64,000 bases of DNA, taken from the NCBI GenBank assembly GCA_017506865.1, contig JAFCMP010000095.1, positions 124,001-188,000 of the forward strand, in the 5' to 3' direction. Position numbers and translations under genes: made by a program. The DNA is from Tribonema minus (Eukaryota > Sar > Xanthophyceae > Tribonematales > Tribonemataceae). The notes beneath the pieces are model-generated. The model saw nothing but the letters and a program-made list of their open reading frames with translations. It was not told the DNA's origin and did not search any database. The first letter of the stretch is position 1. Each line of letters begins with the position of its first letter. Below, one piece after another: positions 9,901 to 19,094 of this stretch.

Positions 9901-12803
9901 CAGCTTGCTGACATAGAGACAGTAGCCGTGGGCCAGCAGCAAAGCCTGCGCGCGCGCCCACGCCTTGGAGCTGAGCATGGATACCACATTCTCGATGACA
10001 CAGCAGCGCAGCTTCGCCCTCACAATCAGCCGCGCCGCCATGATCGTCACCTCCGCCGCTGCCCCCTCAACGCCACTCCCGTTTGCATAATCTGTGCACG
10101 GGGGGGACATTGTGGTGACGTCAGGATCCAGTTCAGCCAGTGCTATGGCTACTGCATCATCGCTCAGGCACGCGTTTAAAACCTTGTGGGTGCCAGGGTG
10201 CAGTTCGTGGTACGCCTCACACACGCGGGGGCACTTGTCAACAGCAAGTTGAGTGTCCACCAAAAGGCCTGCCACACTTGCCTGCTTTAAACCCTCGTCC
10301 CAGCCACCAATGCCGCAGCTTATGGAGGCGTGTGTCACATGCCGCGCTGCACCCGCCACTGGCATGCCAGCATCAGGGTCCTGTGTCACAGCGGTAGCAC
10401 AGACAGGTGATTCGCTTGCATTAGGTATGGTAACCGTATGCGGCGAACCAGTGTTTGATGGGGGAGTATCGTTTGCACTATCACCTTCAAGTTGCATGTT
10501 AGCATCAGCCGTAGACTGCGACACTTCCGCGAGGGAAGGTACGCTGGGTAACGAAGGATGCAACATAGCCAGCAATACGGCGTCATTGTGCCCAGGCGCG
10601 CGCTCACGTGGTGAGGTTGCGGTGGACGCGGAGACGCACATATCACGTTGACCAAAAACATGTTCAAGTTCAACTGCGGCGCGCGCACCGCTGGTGCCAC
10701 CCCCTGAGAGGGGCGCACGCGCGCGCGCGAGCGAAGTAGACTCACCCTGAGCCCTCTGCCAGGCCACAAAGGCCATCATCTTGTGATACTCGTCCGCCTC
10801 CGCCGGCGTTGGCGCAGCGGCAGCAGCCGCCGCTGCCACGACCGGCGCCTGCGGCATAGCAGCCGGGGGCGGAAAAGGGGGGCGAGGACCGTACCGCGTG
10901 TACTGATTCGCCTGATGCGCCGGTGGCGCGCCGCGCGGCTCACCGCGCGGCCCGCCGTACGGTGCGGCGCGGGGGCGGCGGGAAGGATCAAACGCCGGGC
11001 AGTTGGGCGTGTTGCGATGCATGTCAACGGCGATGCCGCGCGGCAGCGTCGTCTGGCAGTCAAAGCATACCCAGTGAGAACGCGGGTTGAACTGCACCAT
11101 GCCTGAATTGTCATGCTCAGGCGCGGGGGGCCCACGCCTGGCGGGCGCGGCTGCCGGAGCCGACTTGGCGGCTACAGCAGCAGCTCGCACCTCCAAGGCT
11201 TTCTCCTTTTTGGCAAGGCGCCTCTCCTTGTCCGCCAGCGCCCTCTCCTTGCGCGCAATCTGCGAGGCAGAGGGCGTCTGGCGCGGCGCGTCACTTGCTT
11301 GCGACGCGTCGTCGCGCAAACTCTCAAGGTCAGAACCATCCTGCGACGTGGGTCCGCCCTTGCTCGCGGCATGGGCTTTCCCGTTCCAGGTGCGCTCAAT
11401 GTGCTCCTGAATGCTCGCAAGACCAGCGTCCTGCCAGCCCCTCCCCAGTGCAACCCTAGCGGCCGTCCGCTCCTTGGATGAGATGAGGCGCAAGTAGTAA
11501 AGCTTTTCAGAAAACTCACGAGAACTTTCGCTACCACCTGCCTGTACGACCATGTTCCGCACGCGGAGAGCCAACTCCCCAGGGCTCTCGCTCGGGAGAC
11601 GCCTGGCTTGAAGTAGAGAATTGTACACCTTCTCTTGGGCAGCTTCAGAGTTGAAGTGCTCAATTATGGCTGCACAACGTTCTGCGTACGTTAGCTGCTC
11701 CCACCCCTTCCGCTTGCCGCCGACCTCTAGGGACAGTAGGCGCACAGTTGAAAGTAAGGGTTTGTCCTTCGACGCCTTTATGGCCACACTTACAGCGTGG
11801 ACCTTGACGTCCTCTGCCATGGAGCGCAGCGCAGCGGTGAGTGAGTCAAGCCTGGTGACACATACACCTACGCGAGAAGAGAGGTCGGCTACGCCGGCAA
11901 TCCTACCAGCCTTCGCATAGACGTCTCCCTTGCCCCTGTTAGCAGCGTCAGCGCCGTCCGCTCGGGACGGTTCACTGCCATCGTCGCTGGGGGTCATGGT
12001 GACCCCAGTGCTCGACGGCGCAGTATGAAACATCTGAATCGAGGCCGCCACGCCAACGCGGGGCGGGGCAACCTGGACCAAACGCCCTGCCTGCAAGTGC
12101 TGCACCAGCTGCACCTTCTCGAACGCCTTGAGACGGCGCAGTGTATCTGCATCGCCAAGATCGCGATCCATGATTGCGTCGAGTTTTACGCGAGCAGTCT
12201 CCAAAGCGCTGAATCTCTGTGAGTACGCGCAGCGGTCAACTTCTACCTGCTCCATGCTCGCCTTAAGACGTGGAAGCTGGTACGTGATTGCATAGAGGTC
12301 CGTCTTGTACATTGTACGTTCAGGGGAACCCTCCTTGCTAGCATCGCGCAGGCCACGCAACACCTTAGCCTGGGCGTCAAGGTCCTGGAAACGTTCTTGC
12401 AGCTGTACCTCGTCTGCAGACAGTGTCGCCGAGGCAGATGCCCCGGACTTGTGCGAGGCCGCCTACAGCTCGAGCAGCCGGGTATAACGGGCTCTGGATA
12501 CGGTTAGACCGGCACCAGTCTCACCCGCATCAGAGCTGGCGTCGTCACCGGCGCCAGCGCATATCTCGTCGTCGAGCTCCGCCTCTCGCTCGCTACCGCC
12601 AACGGCCGGCGCAGGAGGGGTTGCGGGCTCCTTTGACGACTTGGACTTCTTCGCGGGCTTCTCCGGCTTGTCAGCCGGTGCCGCATCAGCCTTGCCCTTA
12701 CTCCCCTTTCTTTTCGTGGAGGAGTCCGAGTCTGCACATGGAACAGGATCATGTGTTGAGTCTCTCAAATATACCCCTCACCATCAAACACTAAAATATC
12801 CAT
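6892..12803 (-). CDS. Gag - DNA methyltransferase - protease - RT polyprotein
   Basis: The ATG at 12803-12801 begins a frame that needs one base restored in the C4/G4 run at 12774-12777, then runs to a TAG at 12465-12463 (CAG to TAG would explain it) and on for 1,833 codons. Gag shows a coiled-coil-rich N-terminus, a capsid-like helical region, and one atypical C-X2-C...H...C finger (CFDC...HRNTPNC, ~10995-11078) instead of a standard zinc knuckle. A C5-methyltransferase domain follows (9400-10345). The protease has LLDPGAEAG near 8790 (D-P-G instead of D-S/T-G) and a downstream ILGSDF. RT has the YVDD box near 7220 and FLGHIV. The polyprotein makes particles and copies the RNA into DNA. Confidence 0.93.
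9400..10345 (-). other. Embedded cytosine-5 DNA methyltransferase domain
   Basis: Lies in frame between gag and protease, about residues 670-990 of the open frame that begins at 12363. Motif I (SAM binding) is SCGIGGWDEGL at 10290-10322. Motif IV with the catalytic Cys is SPPCTDY around 10095-10103. Motif VI is ENVVSML at 9976-9993. Motif VIII is HRRRVYVV near 9860. A degenerate motif X (NLVMP..AFHIAVGL) is near 9440. All key residues except the usual Gln of QRR and the Gly of motif X are present, so activity is plausible. The gap between motifs VIII and IX is short, so target recognition is probably simple. A cellular or bacterial/phage-like DCM origin cannot be resolved by reading. Confidence 0.9.
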
Positions 12804-13870
12804 CAGCCTGGGAGAACAAAAATTATTATAGTACTCATCAAGAGAGCCTCTCTTGGAACATGGGATGTCCCTGTGCGCTCGCCCGTGCAATTAGCCAGCC
12901 CGGGACGTGCACAGAACACACCGGCACTCCCATGAGATGCATGTGGTTGCCAATCATAGCCACGCAAGTCAGTAGAACCACGGGCTCCCGCAACCGTGTC
13001 AACCGCGGCATGCTATGTCTCAATGCATTTGATTCTAGTGCGGCAGCGGCAGAGCAGAGTTACTGTTGTTGCTGCGCAAGCACCATATGCACACCTGTTT
13101 ATCGTCGTAGTTAACGCTGTTGCCTAGCTGATTGTGGCCTGCACCAATCCAACACCTCCGGTATGCAACCGTTACCTAAGTTGCTCTGGGTAGCAACTTT
13201 AAGCGAGCGTCGACGCATTCGCAAGACGAACTGTGATCATCAGCTCGATTACACCATCATCAGATGGTGCCGAGAAACAAAGGGTGGGGGGTGATGGGTA
13301 ACCTCGCAAGCCCACTAATGCCCGTGCAAGTCAGTACGGGAGAACCCGTACCGCAGCTTTCGACAGTCAGCCTCATCATCTCAATTACACAGCGTTAACA
13401 GCCGACGTCATGCGAAGCAACTACGGGTGTGTGAGCCGCTGCTAAGCATGATTCCTCCGACACAGGCACTGGAGCTAGGGCGGCTCACGCAGCATAAAAG
13501 CACTGCTGCTCAGTGTTCACTTGGTAGCGACAGCTGGCACAACCAAGCAAAGGATGCGGCATGCAGGCGCATATTTACAATGTGCATGCACACCGACCCC
13601 TGCGCTAAATTCCTCCTCATAGCTGCCTCCAGTTAGTACGAGCGGTAACCAACACTCAGCGCGTCCGCCTCGCGAAGGGCCGATACTGAATGATTGGACG
13701 ATTTCCTATTCAGTCAATTGGCCTACGTTAAGGAGCGGAAAAGCAACGTTGGCGCTCCAGAGCACGTGTTGATGAGGGCAAGCGAGGGCTAACGATACGA
13801 TATTTAGTGAGCACGTGTAGCTTGGTTCGTCAGGGCCCGCCAGAGCGAAGCAAGGGGTGGGTAAGGACTG
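12804..13870 (-). other. Retrotransposon leader (untranslated)
   Basis: About 1.07 kb between the primer-site region and the likely gag ATG. No open frame of interest was found. Long leaders of LTR elements usually hold packaging signals, but none can be recognised here. Confidence 0.6.
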
Positions 13871-13947
13871 TCTGTAGGTGTCTAATCGGATAGGGCATCC
13901 GCCTGCGAAGCGGGGGGTTGCAGGTTCAGGTCCTGCTTCGAGTGCCA
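13871..13947 (+). other. tRNA-Arg-like body containing the primer-binding site
   Basis: Reads as a tRNA on the plus strand and ends in encoded GCCA exactly at the LTR edge. The minus strand therefore starts TGGCACTCGAAGC, a normal primer-binding site. Unlike a normal ~18-nt site, the match to a tRNA continues: T arm GCAGG/CCTGC with 7-nt loop, anticodon arm TCCGC/GCGGG with loop CTGCGAA (anticodon GCG, Arg), D stem GTCT/GGGC, 9-nt D loop. Only the acceptor 5' strand is poor (4 of 7 pairs). Eukaryotic tRNA genes do not encode CCA, so this was probably copied from a mature tRNA and is not a tRNA gene. Confidence 0.8.
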
Positions 13948-14302
13948 TGAAACAAGGTTGGGGTTATATTTGTTATGTTAAGCCTGTCTTACTTGTGGAT
14001 GGGGCAGCGTTGGCTTGGGCTGATGTAGAAGGGTCCATGATGGTTGATGGTTGTTGGCTTCAGTTGTCTCTATCCTGGAGCCGTGGTATCCTAGCTGACT
14101 GACAAGAACCGAGGCCTTGCAAGCACAACCCTTCATCTGGGGAGACTCAAGAGTCTCACCGGTTAAGGGGTTTTCCTGCAATGTTCCCCTAGTTCAAACC
14201 AATTGCCCTGGGCCCTAATAACGGCCGAATATAATAGAGTTGAAACATCATAAGCCAGAAGGCTACATAAATAGTTTACTTTACATACAGCTGCCCGTGT
14301 CA
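13948..14302 (-). repeat. 5' LTR
   Basis: 355 bp, with the same sequence as 2857-3211 by eye. On the minus strand it begins TGACACGGGC and ends CTTGTTTCA, followed at once by the TGG of the primer site. It should hold the element's promoter. An AT-rich stretch (TATTTATGTAG) lies about 30-40 bases from its minus-strand start. Confidence 0.95.
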
Positions 14303-14306
14303 TGAG
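14303..14306. repeat. Target-site duplication TGAG, right copy
   Basis: Directly follows the LTR end and equals the TGAG at 2853-2856. Confidence 0.75.
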
Positions 14307-14472
14307 GCTCTCTCGTATATGTTCTGAAGATGTCTTTCCGGTAGACAGTAGCCACAGGTGCCCCCCAGGGACTTGTCAATCTGCAGAAGTCTTGAATACA
14401 ATCAACGGAACTCAGAAGCTCGCTCGCGCGCTTTGACGGAGCGCGGATGCGCTACATCGCACCTGCTAGGGT

Positions 14473-16421
14473 TTGGGCTACTCTAGGGCTGGTACGACCC
14501 TCAACCGCAACCCCTACCGCGTTCAAGCTCCGTGCATTGCATCCGTGCATACGCTTTTTCATGGGCTGAAAGAACGAGTGCCCGGGCCCGCCATGGGCAC
14601 CGTCCGGACATGCCACACTCCAAGGGTAGAGGGTGTTGGGCTTGAGGGGGGTGCAGATGAGTTCAACTTCATGTTAACTTCAAAATCAAGTACAGCCATT
14701 CCGGCAACACACGACGCAGCTGCCGCTGGATCAGGGGCCGCGGCGGCAGCACAGGCGGCACCAGCGGCAGCAGCAGCAGCGGCGGCGCACGGCGCAACTA
14801 CTCCGGCGGCAGCAGCAGCGGCGGCAGCAGCAGCTGCTCCAGCATCAGAGGCTGCTGCAGCAGCGGCAGCACATGTTGCACCTCAAGTGGCCTCGGCGGC
14901 GTCACTAACTGCAGCATCAACAGCAGCGGCTGCGGGCATAGGCAACACAGCTGCTACAGGCCCTACTAGCCTAAGGGCTGCTGCAGCACCTGCAACAGGA
15001 GCATTGTCGGCAGGCGGCGCCGCAACCGTGCCGGCTGCGACAGCGGCAATGGCGGTGGCAGCGGCCAATGCGGCAGGTGCTGCACCAACACCTGCGGCAG
15101 CAGCAACACCACTGGCAGCAGCAGCAACGGCAGGCGGCGCAGCTGCAGCACCAGCGCACGCAGCAGCGGCAGCCGTCAATGCAGGCGCTGCGCGTTCCAC
15201 ACCAGCAATGCTACAAGGCGCAGCAGCAGCAGAGGTGGCGCGCCTGCCCCTCATGCGGACGATCGCCACAGCTGCCACATCTCTACGTGCAGCAACAGGT
15301 GACAGCTGGAACATATACTGCCACCAGCGCTAACGCCACTGCAGCAGCAAAAAACTACGCAGCAGCCGCCGCTGCGGCCAACAGCAGGTGGTGGCACTGG
15401 TGCGGATGCTGCTTGCGTACTTGACGCCAGTGCTCTGCAGTTGCAGTGTAGCCTGAAGCGTCCCAATCAGAGTGCGCTTGCAGATGGCGTCGCTACCGAG
15501 CTTGCAGATAAGGCGGAGGCGGACCTGCAACAGCTGCCGCAGGGCACGCAACGCACGCAAGCACTTGCTCGATTCCGGTCGCAGCGCCACATGCACTCGA
15601 TCGGCATGGCATTCCTCAACGAGCCCATGTACTCCACAACAGCTTCGTTCGATGGCCTATCCTGGCAGCTGGCCGTCAAACGCGCCATCGGAGTAGAGGA
15701 GCAGACGGCAGGCTGCAAGCTGTGCGGGAAGTCGCCGGGCGGCACCCTGCATGCACGGCTGTGTCAAGCGCCACGCGTCAATGCGCACGACACCATCGTC
15801 CACAATAGCGTCAAGAGGGCCACGCAGCGCATCCTGCGGCAATACCTCAAAACGGGACTGGCGGACGAGGACTACACGCCGTTTCTGGGGTCCGCCGGGC
15901 CGCCGGGGAGTCGCAGGATGGACATCGTGCTGCCTGCCGACGCCTTCCCGGTGACCGGCTACGACGGCCCGACACGCCACCTACCGCTCATGGTGGACGT
16001 TACCTGCTTCGAGGCACAGGTGGCGTCGCGGGCGGCGAAGACTGCAGCAGACCCCGAGCGATGCTGCCGCGACCAAGAGGCCGCCAAGACTACCCACTAT
16101 TCTGGTCATTATGATCAGAATTGCTACAAACTTGCCACTTTGGCAATAGGGTCATTTGGCAGCATCGGGGAGCAGGGGCGGAAGCTGCTGGAGGCTGTGG
16201 CGACGGAGTATGCCAGCAGGATGTCAGTGCCCGGAGGAGCGCGCCCTAAAGCTCTCAAGGGCATCGCCCTGGCGCGCTTACGCTCGGCACTGTCGGCAGC
16301 GCTCCACATGGCGTACTCTGGCCGTGTCATGACACTCATGGCAGAATCCAGGGGGGGGGGGCACATGGAGGAGGACGTACGGGAGGACCCCGAGATGCCA
16401 TTTGGCGGCGGCGGCGTTTGA
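14473..16421 (+). pseudogene. Relic of a retroelement with an endonuclease-like C-terminus
   Basis: Two consecutive frames: 14473-15333 (286 codons, almost pure Ala/Thr/Pro GCN tract) and 15441-16421 (326 codons). The second shows a CCHC finger (C92, C95, H104, C108), an HN pair at 121-122, then MDIVLP (D161) and LMVDVT (D186). This order resembles the finger plus restriction-like endonuclease tail of site-specific non-LTR retrotransposons such as the R2/CRE types. No reverse transcriptase is present and the frames between the two parts are shifted, so this is a truncated, probably dead copy. A different algal retroelement family with the same tail is also possible. Confidence 0.55.
14700..15310 (+). 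repeat. Right copy of the GCN-rich dispersed repeat
   Basis: Dense GCA/GCG codons, then a conserved segment at ~15206-15300 that matches 1817-1905 in reverse complement. Together the copies form a diverged inverted pair around the LTR element. Confidence 0.65.
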
Positions 16422-19094
16422 GTGGTTGTCGTTGCGACACTTTCAGACTGTCATACGACATGTAGGTTCCTTACAGCTAGATGCCAATCATCTGGGCTTT
16501 TTCGCGCCCTGAGCGAGAATTAATAAAAAGTACAGTCCCAATTTAGGACGGATTCGAAGGTGGTGTGCTCGAAAAACATCACCAGCGCATAAGCGCCAGT
16601 AGGTATCAGTTGGGCCGCCCGTTTGCAGGAGGACAGAGAGCGCCCCGGCAAACATCATGATCAGGCAGAGACCCACTTCGCTCATGCCAGCGGCGCGAGG
16701 CACCATCCAGGTGTCTTACTGCATTGTTTTGTGATGGCAAGCAAGGATTTCAGAATGCGTTGTGGTGCCAGTATAAGGTGTTGAATGCTGTCATCTGCAC
16801 ATCAGATGCTGTGTGACAATAGAGCAGGGCAACAGGGCGAGATCCTCAGCCACAGGAGAGCTAGCTCAAACATTTTTTTTTTTTAATGGTTTATTCTTCA
16901 GCACGGGGAACTTGAAGTAGTTGTGCAGATCGTTATGAGAACTTCGCTTGGCAGCTTTGCTTGATCCAAGCTGCTGCAATACACCCTGGCCTTTCTACGA
17001 CCATCTCTCATGATCAGAAGCACATGCCGCGCGGTCCGCTGCGCTTTGGAGACTCATGAAGTGGCAGAAGATGCTGTCGCCTCTTTGAGTGGCCGAAGCT
17101 GAACGGCCTGCGATCGGATGTGGCGCTGAGGTCGTGCAGCAACTTCGACGGTCTGCGCCGTTTTGTGTCGGGAATCTATTGTCGGTCAACACTCTGATGA
17201 TCATTGCTTGCTTGCTGCCCGCCGGGCACTTGCGACTGGCTGCATCGGAACGGCTTCACCTGGGAGTCCCACCACACGTGAGGAGGCTGAAGAGGGCGGG
17301 TTCCCGGAGGTGCTTATTTCCTAAGAATCCTGCTTGAGGTGAGAGGGAATTGCTTCGCAGCAGTTCTCACACAAGGAATTCCTAGTAGTGCAGGGGGCGG
17401 AATCACAACTGGAGTGATCGCAGCCGTCCGTGTCATCGCTCAATTAGTAATAACCACAACAATTGTCAAACGTTTTGCATTACTGCTTGTGTAAGCGTCA
17501 CAAGGATCGCGATCCTGTGATGTGAATCGGACAATGAAGTAAAATCGGACAGCGAAGTCAACAGCTTGCAACCCTTCCGCTTTGACTTTTTTTGGGGGGT
17601 ACCCTTTTTCTTGCTGAGCACTGGCTCTTTGCCAGCAGAACTTCAAGTGATTGTGGTGGGTTGGTCAAAGCGTGTGGTGTGGTGGTGACTACGCTGCCAG
17701 CATGATGCCACAATGTGTGCGGTGTCCTCCCAAGAGGACACCAAGTGTGAGATCACTCCATCAAAATAGGCAACCGCTTATGTAGGCAACCGACGATCGC
17801 GCCGTCACACCTCAGCGAACATTTGTGACTCATCCTTCATCATTGAAGTTCGCTCTTCGTTAGAGGCAACGTCACTCATGTCGGATCGTCCCAAAGGCAA
17901 CACTGCACTGTGAAACAGCTGGTCAGCTTGTGGCTTAGGCAGTGTGTATTTTGCTTGAGTTCTTTGTTCAAGCAGCACTCAGCAGCAGTCTGCTACGCAA
18001 ATGGTTTGGAACGAACGGGTTTCCTTTCCCCAAAGGTTCTGCAGCTGCCTCAATCTAGAATGTATTGTTCCATGTTGAGTCCATGTATGCACAATGATTG
18101 GGGGTGGCCAGCTGTCTGTCCTTGCAGCCATCATGGATTGTTAGCCAGCATGCGGGCTGAAGCAAAACTAGCTCCCTGACAATAGCCCGCTTTTCTCAAG
18201 GTTGCACGATGATACACCGCCGATGACTAAGCTTTCCTCAGTGTTCCCCCCTGCCCCAGTCATCGAACATTCTGGAAAAACCGGTGACGGTGTGTCGGAG
18301 CGATAGCGAAGCCAGGCGTGATGTCTGTTAGCGTTATTTCAGTCAAGCAAAGCACAGCAAGCACCACGAATCAGCTGGCCTATGAGAATCACTTGTACCG
18401 GAGCATCCAGAGGCGCTTCCCGTGTTATGATCGATGAGAGCCAAGTTCTTGCCCGACACCGCAGAGCGTGGCAGCACTGATTCAGAAAAGTTTGGTTTTG
18501 TGTGCCTGTGATTGTGGTTGTGTCTCATCGTGTTTAGGCTTTAACGGACAGGCCAACTTTGCTGACAACGCATCGGCGCCCCGCAACGGGGGCCGCGCAC
18601 ACACAGCTACCTCTGAGCTGAGCACTGCCGCGCCCGCAATAGCGCACGGCCAGCAGCTGCAGCACCTCCCGACAACAACAAATCTTCAACTGTAATTTCA
18701 ACCCCAGTCCCGGCACTGTTGGGCGGTTTCGGGTCTCTGGCAGGCGGGCACAGCGCAGAGACGGGCTGGCCTGAACCGTAACCCTATCCTATCGCCACCG
18801 CCCTAGCCCTAACCCTACCCCTCCGGCCACACTGCATGAGGCCATGTGTGCAGCGGAGCATTGACGCAGGCAGCTACGCGCTAAGCCCGCCGTGCGCCGT
18901 CGCACAACCCCATCACCTGAGCGCCGCTGCAGCAGCCGCCGCCGCTGGCGCCGCTGCCGCCACAGCTGCTGGAGCACAAAGCTCCAACAGCCGCTGCCGC
19001 TGCTGCTGCCGCCGCCACAGCCGCCGCAGGAACGCGCAGCAGCCTCTGCAGCGTGCCACCGCGCCGCGTTGCTGAGCGCTGCTGCTACCCCAGC
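16422..19094. other. Intergenic, no gene seen
   Basis: About 2.7 kb with only short, overlapping open frames. It has a T10-like tract near 16873, a short CCCTAA-type tract near 18780-18820, and a GCN-rich stretch at 18900-19080 just past the peroxiredoxin stop codon that is probably its 3' UTR. Confidence 0.5.

Larger units (their letters stand above)
2857..14302 (-). mobile_element. Ty3/gypsy LTR retrotransposon carrying a DNA methyltransferase
   Basis: An 11,446-bp element on the minus strand, bounded by two 355-bp LTRs (TG...CA ends) that I could not tell apart by eye, and by a TGAG target duplication. Order on the minus strand: 5' LTR (13948-14302), primer site in a tRNA-like body, ~1.1-kb leader, gag, C5-cytosine methyltransferase, aspartic protease, RT, RNase H, integrase with a GPY/F-like module, chromo-like and Tudor-like tails, polypurine tract, 3' LTR (2857-3211). 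RNase H before integrase is the Ty3/gypsy order. Matching LTRs mean a recent insertion, yet the coding frame is broken by one in-frame TAG and by single missing bases near 12775, 6927 and 5688. Recent activity, or assembly errors in the breaks, is therefore likely. Confidence 0.95.

Noticed and set aside
13871-13947. A real nuclear tRNA-Arg gene
   Set aside because: It lies inside the retrotransposon exactly at the primer-site position, encodes CCA (absent from eukaryotic tRNA genes), and has a poor acceptor stem.
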